Shown here: positions 20,250-29,315 of the stretch, one piece after another
Layout of the letters: every line of letters begins with the position of its first letter
Position numbering within the stretch: position 1 is the stretch's first letter
Source: Orientia tsutsugamushi str. Boryong
Lineage (GTDB): Bacteria; Pseudomonadota; Alphaproteobacteria; Rickettsiales; Rickettsiaceae
Direction of reading: 5' to 3'
NCBI RefSeq assembly: GCF_000063545.1
Contig: NC_009488.1
Location: 434,001 to 498,000 of the forward strand
DNA length: 64,000 nt
Program-made: the position numbers and the translations under genes
Notes under the pieces: model-generated
What the model was told of the DNA's origin: nothing
The model's input: the letters and a program-made list of their open reading frames with translations, nothing else
The model's database searches: none

Positions 20250-21684
20250 ATGGAAAAAGATCTTGCAAAGATTGCTCCAAATAATATTTAAGCAGAGCAA
20301 ATGATACTTGGGGCAATTCTGATTAACAATCGTGCGCTATATAACATTAACGAATTTTTACTGCCGGAACATTTTTATGAACCATTACATGGTAAAATAT
20401 ATAAGTCAATTAATCTCATTATTAGTAAAGGAATTAGTGCTACTGTAATTTCGCTCAAAAATATGCTAGGCAATGAACTCGCATTTGAGGAAATAGGTGG
20501 AGTAGATTATCTAGCTAAACTTACAACTTTAGCATTAAGTATAGTTAATGTTAATGAATACGGCAAAATAGTATATGATCTCGCACTGCGGCGTTATTTA
20601 ATTGAAATTGCAGAAAAAATAGCAACGAATGCATATTCTTCTACTTTAGCAGATACAGCTATCAGTAAGATCGAAACTGCTGAATCTCAATTATATGATC
20701 TAGCTTCAAGAGGAACTTTAAGTCAAGGATTTATAAAATTATAAACTTCAATTGAAGAATCATGGACATCAATTTCATCTGCTATTAAAAATAAAAACTC
20801 TATTAACGGTATTAGTAGTGGACTACCTGACCTTGATTCAAAGCTTGGAGGATTTAAAAATTCTGACCTAATAATATTAGCTGGCAGGCCCTCAATGGGT
20901 AAAACTGCTTTAGGAGTTAACTTAGCAATAAATGCTTGTAAATATTTTCTTACTCAAAAAAAATACTAAAGATAATGTACCATCAGTTGGCTTCTTTTCT
21001 TTAGAAATGTCATCTCAGCAAATCTCTACTCGAATTCTTTCTATAGAATCTGAAATTAATAGCTCTGCATTATTTAACGGTAAAATAGGTGAACAAGATG
21101 TTGATAAGTTAAAGACTGTACAAAATGAAATACAAAAGTGGAATTTTTTTATAGATGATGCTCCTGCAATCTCAATATCAGCAATTAGATCACGAGCTCG
21201 TAGACTTAAACGCACTCATAATTTAGCAATATTATTTATTGATTATTTGCAGTTAATTAAGATTGATTCAAATAGAAGTCAATATAATAGAGTAAATGAA
21301 ATTTCTGAAATTACTCAAAGCCTAAAAGCACTTGCAAAAGAACTTAATATTCCAATAATTGCATTATCACAATTATCTAGAGCTGTTGAACAAAGGCCTG
21401 ATAAAAAGCCGTTGCTATCAGATCTAAGAGAATCAGGCTCCATTGAACAGGATGCAGATATTGTAATGCTCATATATAGAGAGGAATATTACTTATCTAG
21501 ATCAGAGCCAGCTCCTGGAACGCCAGAATATACGGAATGGATTGCTAAACAAGATAGATGTCATAATACTGCTGAAATAATTGTTGCTAAACACCGTAAT
21601 GGGCCAGTTGGTACAGTGAAGTTACACTATACTAATCAGTATTCTAAATTTGGCAATATTGTTAAAAACTCTCAGCAAGGTTAA
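20250..21684 (+). pseudogene. DnaB-like replicative helicase, pseudogene (copy 2)
   Basis: Colinear with copy 1 at an offset of exactly 19,732 bases, with no insertion or deletion. It carries the same TAA at 20289-20291, the same TAA at 20742-20744 and the same eight-A frameshift at 20956-20963. Differences are concentrated in 21249-21345, where the protein reads SNRSQYNRVNE instead of SRGSQYNRVQE, and in the last few codons. Walker A, LFIDYLQLI and the C-terminal ATPase motifs are present in the fragments. Confidence 0.9.
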
Positions 21685-21918
21685 TAAACACTAGATTATG
21701 CATAAATGAAAAAATGCTGGTCCAAAAAAAAAAATTACAGCAAAATTTTACTCATTAACACCAGAGATATACAACTTAAGGTTAGTTTTAGCATCGTGAT
21801 AACTGAATCAAAAATTTTATAATTTAATTTGCTTCTTTTCCAGTTTTTATCTGGGATTGGAGTATACAAAAAGTTTGAATTATGGTATAATTTATTAATA
21901 ACCATTTAGAGATGGAAA

Positions 21919-22494
21919 ATGATAGATTTTTATAGTGAGAGCTTAATAAATAAGCTGCTCAGAACCAACGTAAGATTTAACACCAAAATTGACCTTGATA
22001 AAGTTGAAAGAGCAATACTTTACGCTAAAAAATATCATGGTCAGCAAAAGAGAGATACTGGAGAACTATACTATACACATCCATTGAAAGTAGCTCACAT
22101 GGTATCAGACTACAGTTTTGAAACAGATACGATTATTACAGCAATACTACATGATACCCTCGAAGATACAACACTAACTAAAGAAAGAATAAGTTACGAA
22201 TTTGGTAGTAATATTGCAGAACATGTTTCAGACCTTACAAGGGTTAGGAATAATAAGAAAATCAGTGCTATGGAAATGATACAAATATTACGTAGCAAAA
22301 ATAAAACAGAACTATTACTGATCAAGCTTTTTGATAGATTCCATAACATTACAACTATATTCATCAAACCTCCTCAAAAAATGCAAGAAATAATATTTGA
22401 AACTCAGCAAGAATTTATATCTCTTGCTGAATACCTTAAACTACCAGAGATTGGAGAACGCTTAAGTGAATATTGTAAACTTCATGCTAGTTAA
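21919..22494 (+). CDS. SpoT-like HD-domain (p)ppGpp hydrolase, stand-alone
   Basis: The protein has 191 residues, a single HD domain without synthetase, TGS or ACT parts. Motifs of the RelA/SpoT hydrolase family are visible in order: QQKRDTGELYYTHPLKVA (about 43-60), AILHDTLEDT (about 76-85) and LLIKLFDRFHNITTI (about 134-148). All metal-binding His and Asp positions appear kept. The family hydrolyses (p)ppGpp to GDP or GTP with Mn2+. RAGE copies in Orientia commonly carry such genes. It lies between the DnaB-like pseudogene and an ankyrin gene. A second open copy is at 27149-27754. Confidence 0.85.
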   Translation: MIDFYSESLINKLLRTNVRFNTKIDLDKVERAILYAKKYHGQQKRDTGELYYTHPLKVAHMVSDYSFETDTIITAILHDTLEDTTLTKERISYEFGSNIAEHVSDLTRVRNNKKISAMEMIQILRSKNKTELLLIKLFDRFHNITTIFIKPPQKMQEIIFETQQEFISLAEYLKLPEIGERLSEYCKLHAS

Positions 22495-22531
22495 AATGTA
22501 GTAAATAATTGAGAATGAAGCGATTAAATAT

Positions 22532-23176
22532 ATGATATTCAAATCTAAGACTAAATATACTTTACATAGCGCTATTCAAGATAGTGATATTAAAAAAGTG
22601 AAGCAGCTTATTAATAAGGATAGTACACTTGTCAATTCAAAATATAAAGATGGTACTACAGCTTTATCTGTTGCTTTGAAATATAAGAATCTACCTATTG
22701 CTAAGATTTTGCTGAACAATGGAGCTAATGTAAATGCAAAAAATAATGATGGGCACACTGCTTTACATCTTGTCGTTGACAGAATTCAAGTATATTATGA
22801 ATTTTTCGAAAAATATCCTGTCTATTGCAATGATCATATAGCATTACTGCTAAAATATAATGCTGATGTAAATATCGAGAATAATCAAGGTAATACACCT
22901 TTATCTGATGCTGTTGAATGCAGATGTATAGAACCTTTAGCAATTATGCTAAAACATAATTCTACTAGTATTAATAAAAAATATGATGAAGGAGAAACAC
23001 TACTACATATTGCTGTTCGTAATGAAATCATAGATGTTATACAGCTTTTGATTGATTATGGAGCAGATATTGATGCAAAAGATGATAACGGCATGAATCC
23101 TATAGATTATGCTGCTAAAAGCGGTAATGCAGATGTATTAAATCTTTTAACTGAACAATCGGTACCATGGTATTAG
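22532..23176 (+). CDS. Ankyrin-repeat protein, short form without F-box
   Basis: The protein has 214 residues, almost entirely ankyrin repeats of 33 residues: TTALSVALKYKNLPIAKILL, NNDGHTALHLVV, NNQGNTPLSDAV, GETLLHIAVRNEIIDVIQLL and a last repeat ending LLTEQ. Unlike the proteins at 2440 and 31327 it ends without an F-box-like tail. It lies 38 bp after the SpoT-like gene. Likely a protein-interaction module, possibly secreted; no partner can be inferred. Confidence 0.88.
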   Translation: MIFKSKTKYTLHSAIQDSDIKKVKQLINKDSTLVNSKYKDGTTALSVALKYKNLPIAKILLNNGANVNAKNNDGHTALHLVVDRIQVYYEFFEKYPVYCNDHIALLLKYNADVNIENNQGNTPLSDAVECRCIEPLAIMLKHNSTSINKKYDEGETLLHIAVRNEIIDVIQLLIDYGADIDAKDDNGMNPIDYAAKSGNADVLNLLTEQSVPWY

Positions 23177-23221
23177 GTTTTAACAGACAACTATACATTA
23201 ATGCTAAAAAGAGAAGCTAAT

Positions 23222-24101
23222 ATGAATAAATAACTTTTACAACTGTGTTATGCTGTTATGTTATCATCTGTTGTATTATTTTCACCATTAATATGTATAG
23301 CAAATAATAATAGACCTCTTTCGAAACTGGTTAAGGTAGTTCAAAATTATTGCTGATAAATATCGAAATGGACGTAAAAGATTCGGTCTTAGTTTTAATT
23401 TGATCTCTGGCATTTATAATTTTAAACTACCTTAACCAGTTTCGAAAGAGGTCTAATGAAGCTAGAGAAAAAATTTATTCATTGACTAAGTATTGCAAAG
23501 TTATTAATGCAGTACCAAATTTGATAAATGAAACTAATGATTAATTGGTTGCAGAAGCACCAAAATTAGCATTATCAAAAAGTGATTTAGGTAATAGTTA
23601 TATTAGCTGTATAGTAGACTGTTTGACAAAATTATGTAAGCCACTTAATGCAGCAAACAACATAATATCTCATTATTTGGGATTTAACAGCAAAATATCA
23701 TGCGCACTTCGTAAAGTATCTTTGCGCAATTAACGCAGCATCTAATGTGATAAAAAAATACCTATAGCAGCTCAGTCTCATGGTTTGAGTAATTTTAAAA
23801 ACTGCAAAATACTTGATGTAAAGGCTTGGGGCAAAAATGTGGTAGAGTTAGCTACCTCTGTGAAGAAAAAAAATTAAAAAATGTCGTGAGTACATGTGAC
23901 GATGGTATTGTTATAGAATGTAAAGATGATGAAGGGAAATTAACATCATTCATGTAGTATAAAGCTTATAAATACAGTGATATACTGAATTCAATGTGTA
24001 AAGTATTAGACCAAATCTTAAGTTCTTCTGATGCATCCACTAATGATGTGTTTGATCAAGTTAATGGTACATCTACTAACTGGACTACAGAGGTTGATTA
24101 A
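23222..24101 (+). pseudogene. Small secreted RAGE protein, broken by MITE B
   Basis: From ATG 23222 the sequence encodes a typical signal peptide (LQLCYAVMLSSVVLFSPL) after an in-frame stop at codon 4. It is then interrupted by the MITE at 23313-23453, after which the reading resumes (NEAREKIYSLTKYCKVINAV). Further stops and frameshifts follow (open segments 23545-23733 and later pieces such as KNVVELATSVKKKN) up to about 24101. The protein was probably about 250 residues, exported, and cysteine-containing (YISCIVDCLTKLCK). I do not recognise the family. Confidence 0.55.
23313..23453. repeat. 141-bp MITE (MITE B)
   Basis: Same inverted ends (GACCTCTTTCG / CGAAAGAGGTC) and length as the other copies. 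It is oriented with the transposase-derived sequence on the plus strand (AATGGACGTAAAAGATTCGG). Flanks are TAATA and TAATG. It lies directly after the signal-peptide codons of the broken secreted protein. Confidence 0.92.
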
Positions 24102-24143
24102 TGTAATATTTTTATAGTTTGGATGTAAGAATACTTCTATTTG

Positions 24144-24189
24144 ACATAGTTTACAAGTTTGATAGAAGAATATAACTTGTAAACTATGT
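24144..24189. terminator. 16-bp stem hairpin
   Basis: Perfect arms ACATAGTTTACAAGTT (24144-24159) and its complement (24174-24189) flank a 14-nt loop, just after the end of the broken secreted-protein gene. No T tract follows, so termination is a guess. Near 24251-24276 a decayed MITE end (TTTTGAAAGAGGTCTATTA) can be seen; otherwise 24102-24604 is empty. Confidence 0.35.
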
Positions 24190-24604
24190 TAAGCTAATTT
24201 CCCGCTTTCTTTCAGCTCGCAAAATAAGTTTTCTGGCTATGTATAATAGACTTGTTTTGAAAGAGGTCTATTATACCATAGTTTAATCCAGACAGTTATA
24301 TTAATTTGTAGGCTCTGTATAATATTATATCTACTAACTTATGCAAATCAGCATATGGAGAGCTTGTTGCAGCATATGTTTTTTACTCTCTTTCTCTTTC
24401 AGCAAAAATACTTGCTAAAGCCTTCTATTAATTAGACAATCTTTAGCTATGTAGAATTGGAACATATCAAATTTTAGAGTCTTAGCTACATTGATACTCC
24501 TTCTTTACTCTTATCTTTTTTTGTTTTTTTATATCACGATATATTCTCTAACTTATATATAGTTCACAGACTATTAATAATATATACGCATATGTTATAA
24601 TATG

Positions 24605-25345
24605 CTAGGAAGCACCTAGCATATCTATAGACGCATATTCATGCTCATCATTAGTTATTTCATCATTTGCAGTTTGTTCAGCTATAGCTGGTATTTCAAT
24701 AGTACCAGTATCAGCTATCTCTATATTAACATTGCTGTACTTTTTTTGTATGAACGATAGAGCTTATTACATTTGCATATGCAACTAAACAATGCGTAGG
24801 TGCAAACAGCCCCAACTCCTGCCAATTTTGCTATGGTGACCAAAGTAAAATCTGAATCATTTGTTTCAGATTCATTAACAATTTCTTCATTAACAATAGT
24901 GCTAACATTATTATAAATCTCTCTATCAAAAGATAGTTGTAATTGAGCTGGGCTACATCTTTCTATTGTACAATTATTATGCAATATTGTATGCAATATT
25001 TTTGTGAGTTGATCTTTTGCATAACCATATATTACAACAAGACTTATTTTTGTACCATCAGTATTCGTAATCATGCTATGAACATCCATCTTTATCTTAC
25101 TCTTAAAATTATTATTGTTATTATATAATGTAGCTACTTCCTCTCCATTGTGTTGATAGTAAGAAGCAATTACAAAGTAAGAGCCACATAATCGAGCTAT
25201 GGTTTGATATATAGTTTCAACTGAAGTAATCATACAGCCATAAATAGTAGACATAGGAGTAGTAAAATTCCCAATGCATTCAAATATAAGTGCCTATGTT
25301 TGCTCTTGCTCTTGATATAGCTGCAATGTTGCGTATTGTTTCCAT
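24605..25345 (-). pseudogene. Membrane-anchored RAGE protein of unknown function, frameshifted
   Basis: The main open part (24721-25254, 177 codons) encodes a soluble domain and a membrane segment (VTIAKLAGVGAVCTYALFSC). In a seven-A run near 24741-24747 the frame is lost; eight A would continue into YSNVNIEIADTGTIEIPA and a stop at 24605. At the 5' side an upstream segment from ATG 25345 (METIRNIAAISRARANIGTY) joins with one more shift near 25285. The whole would be about 245 residues with an acidic C-terminal tail. No family recognised. Confidence 0.45.
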
Positions 25346-25459
25346 AAAATCTCACCCATAAAATATTTTATTACTGTTATTGTAGTATGAAGTCATTTTC
25401 TAACTACTGTCAACTTTAATTTTTATACTTTTTTCCATTATCTCTATATCATTATTAAA

Positions 25460-25544
25460 AATTTCTAGGTAAGACCAACTTATCAAGAAGTTTATTGGCA
25501 TGCTCACAATTTAAACATGCTAACATTATTGCATCTATCTCCAT
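25460..25544 (-). pseudogene. SpoT-like gene, 5' remnant
   Basis: Only the first 24 codons or so remain (MLACLNCEHANKLLDKLVLP), matching the start of the open gene at 27149 (MLAFLNCEHINKLLDKLDLI). It sits directly downstream of a histidine-kinase end, the same order as on the plus strand at 26916-27754, so this is a truncated inverted copy of that module. Confidence 0.65.
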
Positions 25545-25551
25545 AATAACT

Positions 25552-25791
25552 CTAATTTTCAATCATAATATTATTTTGCAGTTGTTTTGTTTCTGACTGA
25601 ACTTCTATAGGTATACTGCACGTAAAAGCTGTATATTTGCCTTGCTTACTTTTCAGTTTTATTTTTTTACCCATTTGACGTATAAACTGTTTAACGATTA
25701 CTAATCTAGATTCTAGTACTGCATAGCTTTTGATATTTATTCCAAGATCAATATACTGGAAAATGAAGGAAAGGCTTAGACTTATTAGCAA
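25552..25791 (-). pseudogene. Histidine-kinase C-terminal remnant
   Basis: The segment VKQFIRQMGKKIKLKSKQGK followed by TAFTCSIPIEV resembles the end of a HATPase_c domain (the VKQLVE-MGG-I-VES--GKGTTF-F-LP pattern). It matches 26990-27125 on the other strand. The dimerisation and ATP-binding parts are absent. Bases 25792-25971 show no gene. Confidence 0.55.
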
Positions 25792-25971
25792 CAGCTACTG
25801 ACACATAAAGATTTTAATAGACTGGTAAAAATAATGCTACTCTATACCTTATATTATCTAGGTTTTAGAGCCTTGATGATACTAAGCTGAAGATTAAATG
25901 AAATAAAGGGTTGAACTTTTATAATTAATCTTCAGCAACAATTTTTTAAACAAAAACAGTAGGGGAATTTT

Positions 25972-26247
25972 ATGTCTCTTGGAAACGAAGGTCAACAAAA
26001 AAATAAAAGTATATTTAATAAAAATATACAGTTAAAACTGTTACTAAGACATCTAGCAGCTGGTGATAAGGAGCTTTTAAAACTTACACATCAACTTAAA
26101 ACACTAAACTTAAATATAATAGATGTATTCAAACAGCTCAGAAGTGAGCTAGAAGAAGTTAGAACACTTCAGTCCGAAATAACAGAAAATAAAAAATCAA
26201 CATTAAGATACGGAAGCAATATGTCATATACCAATCAGCTTAGCTAA
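25972..26247 (+). CDS. Small helical protein of unknown function
   Basis: 91 residues, starting after AGGGGAATTTT. Residues about 20-75 are highly charged and leucine-rich with a heptad-like pattern (LLRHLAAGDKELLKLTHQLK), suggesting a coiled coil. There is no membrane segment. It precedes the histidine-kinase remnant and could be the upstream gene of that module. Not recognised. Confidence 0.5.
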   Translation: MSLGNEGQQKNKSIFNKNIQLKLLLRHLAAGDKELLKLTHQLKTLNLNIIDVFKQLRSELEEVRTLQSEITENKKSTLRYGSNMSYTNQLS

Positions 26248-26316
26248 CAGTTAGCTAAGCTTGCTATTTCAAATTTCTAAAAAAACAAAGTTAATAAACT
26301 TAACCATAGGAGAATA

Positions 26317-27125
26317 ATGTGGAAAACAACAATAGACCTCTTTCGAAACTGGTTAAGGTAGATCAAAATTATTGCTGATAAATATCGAAATAGATGTAAA
26401 AGATTCGGTCTTAGATTTAATTTGATCTCTGGCATTTATAATTTTGAACTACCTTAACCAGTTTCGAAAGAGGTCTAATATTGAAGAAAAAGAGAAACAA
26501 ACAAATCTGTATATTCAGCTTGAAGCAGGCGAATTAGCAAGAATAAGTTGTATAGATTTGATTCAATATATTACATAAAGTAAATGCTTGTACTGTGAGT
26601 TGGAATGAAAATAAAGCTACAACAAGCGGAAGATTATCTAGAGGAAGCTGAGTCAATGAAGCAATATTGTATAGATTTGATTCAAAACATTAAATATACG
26701 TTTGATCTTACTACTGCTAAAATCAAAGATCTAGCAGATGATCTACTATGCGAGCAAAGTGATTTCAAAGAAAAGGAATATAAAACTACTAGCGTAGCAA
26801 GAATACTTAATTGCTAACCTACAAAACTACTGTAACAGGATAGTTTACTCACTTAGAGGCCAAATTAGGCTTCAAAACGTACATTCAAAAAAATTTAGCA
26901 TACAAAATCTATTGAATGATACAATTAGTTCGCTGGAAGAAATTGCTGAAGATAAAGATAAATAATGAGCTCAGAAACTTACATATCAAAAGCTATGCAG
27001 TACTAGGATCTGAATTACTACTCGTTAAACAGTTTATACATGAAATTACTGGAAAAATTAAACTAGAAAGTAAGCAAGGCAAGTATACAGCCTTCACGTA
27101 TAGTATACCTATAGAAGTTCATTGA
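26317..27125 (+). pseudogene. Histidine-kinase-like gene broken by MITE C and frameshifts
   Basis: The gene starts at ATG 26317 (MWKTTI), is interrupted by the MITE at 26335-26475, and resumes as NIEEKEKQTNLYIQLEAGEL. A coiled-coil segment is open at 26605-26817 (LQQAEDYLEEAESMKQY, then LADDLLCEQSDFKEK). The C-terminal kinase end is open at 26916-27125 (VKQFIHEITGKIKLESKQGK). Pieces in at least three frames are needed to rebuild it. It is followed 24 bp later by the SpoT-like gene, as in the inverted copy at 25460-25791. Confidence 0.55.
26335..26475. repeat. 141-bp MITE (MITE C)
   Basis: Canonical inverted ends and length, transposase-derived strand on plus. Inserted a few codons into the histidine-kinase-like gene. 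Flanks are CAATA and TAATA. Confidence 0.92.
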
Positions 27126-27148
27126 GAAACTGAAAATTAGAATTATTA

Positions 27149-27754
27149 ATGGAGATGGAGGAAATAATGTTGGCATTTTTAAATTGTGAACATATCAATA
27201 AACTACTTGATAAGCTGGACTTGATTAATCATAGTTTTAATAAACACATTGATCTTGATAAAGTAAAAAAAGCTATATTTTATGCAAAAAAATATCATAG
27301 CAATCAAAAGCGAGATACAGGAGAACTATACTACACACATCCATTAGAAGTAGCCCACATGGTATCAGACCACACCTTTAAAACTGATATAATTATTACT
27401 GCAATATTACACGATGTAATTGAGGATACAAAACTAACCAAAGAAAAGATAGCAATGGAATTTAATAATAACATTGCCGAGCAAGTTCTAGCTCTTATAA
27501 GAAACATATGTGGTAAGAAAACCAGTTCCATGAAAATGATTAAAACATTAGTGAATCAAGATAAAGTAGAGCTATTACTAATCAAACTATTGGACAGATT
27601 GGATAATATTAAAACTATATTCATAAAGCCAGCCAAAAGAAGACAAGAAATCATACTAGAAACGCAGCAAGAATTTATACCTCTTGCTGAATACCTTAAA
27701 TTACCAGAGATTGCTATAGAGCTAAATAAATACTGTGAGCTTTATGCTACCTAA
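27149..27754 (+). CDS. SpoT-like HD-domain (p)ppGpp hydrolase, second copy
   Basis: 201 residues from ATG 27149; Met3 or Met7 may be the true start. Single HD domain as in the copy at 21919: QKRDTGELYYTHPLEVA, AILHDVIEDT and LLIKLLDRLDNIKTI. In the last motif the usual DRxHN reads DRLDN, so a conserved His is replaced by Asp, while the 21919 copy keeps DRFHN. Whether activity survives is unclear. The last 30 residues (ETQQEFIPLAEYLKLPEIAI) are shared by all copies. It follows histidine-kinase debris by 24 bp. Confidence 0.82.
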   Translation: MEMEEIMLAFLNCEHINKLLDKLDLINHSFNKHIDLDKVKKAIFYAKKYHSNQKRDTGELYYTHPLEVAHMVSDHTFKTDIIITAILHDVIEDTKLTKEKIAMEFNNNIAEQVLALIRNICGKKTSSMKMIKTLVNQDKVELLLIKLLDRLDNIKTIFIKPAKRRQEIILETQQEFIPLAEYLKLPEIAIELNKYCELYAT

Positions 27755-27875
27755 TAAACTAAAGTTTAATAGGGGGTTAATGTAGTGAATTGCAGAAATT
27801 AAAATTCAATAAGAGAATGTTCATGTAAGTTATTTTGTTGTATAATTTAAAAAGAATAGAAAATATGAAAAATAT

Positions 27876-28826
27876 ATGCATTTATCAAGATTTTTAGATC
27901 CAAAGAATGATGTAGCATTTAAAAAGATATTTGGATCAGAAAAAAACAAGGACATACTAATACATTTTCTGAACGATATATTATTGTTTGAAGGGAATAG
28001 AGAAATAACAGAAGTAGAGTTTTTAGGTACGATATTAGACGCTGATATAGCGTCCAAAAAAGAATCAATAGTAGATGTTTTGTGTAAAGATAAAAACGGA
28101 GCGCAATATATAATAGAAATGCAAGTAGATCCTACACAAGGATTTGAAAAAAGAGCGCAGTATTATGCAGCAAAAGCATATGGTAGGCAACCAAATAGAG
28201 GAAAGGAAGGAAAATACTCAGACCTAAAGGAAGTTATATTTATAGCTATAGCAGATTATAAATTGTTTCCAAACAAAGAAGACTATATATCAAGGCATGT
28301 AATATTGGATAAAAAGACATATGAGCATGATCTAAAGGACTTTTCATTTACCTTTATAGAATTACCAAAATTTAAAAAAAATAGAGTGGAAGAGTTAAGT
28401 GATATAACAGAGAAGTGGTGCTATTTTTTTAAACATGCAAAAGAAACAACATTAGATGGATATCATAAAATAATAGGTGAAGATTTAATAATCAAAAGAG
28501 CGTATGAGGCATTAGATCAGTTTAATTGGAGCGAAGACGAACTAATAACCTATGAACAAGAGTTAAAGCGTATATGGGATAATAAAGCAGTAGAAGATTA
28601 TAAACTCGAACGCGCTAAAGCTGAAGGTATAAAGCTCGGTGAGGCTAAAGGCATAAAGCTCGGTGAGGCTAAAGGTAAAGCTGAAGGTAAAGCTGAAGGT
28701 AAAGCTGAAGCAAAAAAAGATTTTGCAATAAAATTATTGAAATCTGAATTATCAGTTGAGACAATTGCTGAATATACGGATTTATCAATACAAGAAGTAT
28801 TAAATTTAAAAAATAGCGTAAAATAA
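27876..28826 (+). CDS. Rpn-family PD-(D/E)xK nuclease
   Basis: 316 residues. The N-terminus (FLDPKNDVAFKKIFGSEKNK) and the core SIVDVLCKD ... YIIEMQ fit the PD-(D/E)xK motif of the Rpn/YhgA family, once labelled putative transposases; E. coli members act as DNA nucleases that promote RecA-independent recombination. Residues about 247-280 are built from coding tandem repeats (two 24-bp units, then 12-bp units) giving EGIKLGEAKG and GKAEGKAEG. A short helix-turn-helix-like tail (LSVETIAEYTDLSIQEV) follows. The gene is intact inside a decayed region. It could be cargo or a driver of rearrangement; that is inference. Confidence 0.88.
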   Translation: MHLSRFLDPKNDVAFKKIFGSEKNKDILIHFLNDILLFEGNREITEVEFLGTILDADIASKKESIVDVLCKDKNGAQYIIEMQVDPTQGFEKRAQYYAAKAYGRQPNRGKEGKYSDLKEVIFIAIADYKLFPNKEDYISRHVILDKKTYEHDLKDFSFTFIELPKFKKNRVEELSDITEKWCYFFKHAKETTLDGYHKIIGEDLIIKRAYEALDQFNWSEDELITYEQELKRIWDNKAVEDYKLERAKAEGIKLGEAKGIKLGEAKGKAEGKAEGKAEAKKDFAIKLLKSELSVETIAEYTDLSIQEVLNLKNSVK

Positions 28827-28904
28827 TAAGAAATATACAACATACAAAATTTTACCTTTAATGTGTTGTATGCTATTTCTATTAAATCATATAGATGCCT
28901 TATA

Positions 28905-29168
28905 TCACACTACAAGTTCTATACTATACTGAACATTGAGAAGGGTATTCTTTAAGGCCTCAATATCTTTAACATGGCCGCACCATTCTTGACGAAAGCT
29001 ATTCCATTTTAAGCCATGAAGGCGAATGTGGCGCTTAGTGTTTTCATCTAGTTCAGAGGAAAATTTTAAAATCACAGCAGCTTTATTTTGCTGTTCCTTA
29101 TCAAAAATATTTTTACCGATTGTAGTCCAATGATTCTGAACATTTGGATGTAAAGATAGCTGGTTCAA
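28905..29168 (-). pseudogene. TraD-like protein, C-terminal fragment
   Basis: 87 codons nearly identical to the last two-thirds of the protein at 61996-62394 (LHPNVQNHWTTIGKNIFDKE ... GLKWNSFRQEWC). The N-terminal TraD part with MRTRRLIEMGGLV is missing; the group II intron ends only 37 bp upstream, so the break may be linked to that junction. Confidence 0.75.
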
Positions 29169-29246
29169 AAAAAAGTAGCGTTATTTTTTGAACTCTAAGA
29201 TTTATGTGAGTAGACCTAACCAATTGCTCAATTAGGCCCCTCCTCA

Positions 29247-29279
29247 GAACCGGACTTGCAGAATTACCGCATCCGGCTC
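29247..29279 (-). ncRNA. Group II intron domain V
   Basis: The 33-nt element reads GAGCCGGATGCGGTAATT followed by CTGCAAGTCCGGTTC: outer stem GAGCCGG/CCGGTTC with the catalytic AGC triad near its base, a bulge, and an upper stem capped by a short loop. This is the most conserved part of the ribozyme and looks intact. Confidence 0.88.
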
Positions 29280-29315
29280 TCAAAAATAAGATAAGCATTA
29301 TGCCTTATTTGTTTT

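Noticed and set aside
29113-29298. 61-codon minus-strand frame over the intron 3' end
   Set aside because: It covers domains V-VI of the group II intron and is explained by RNA structure.
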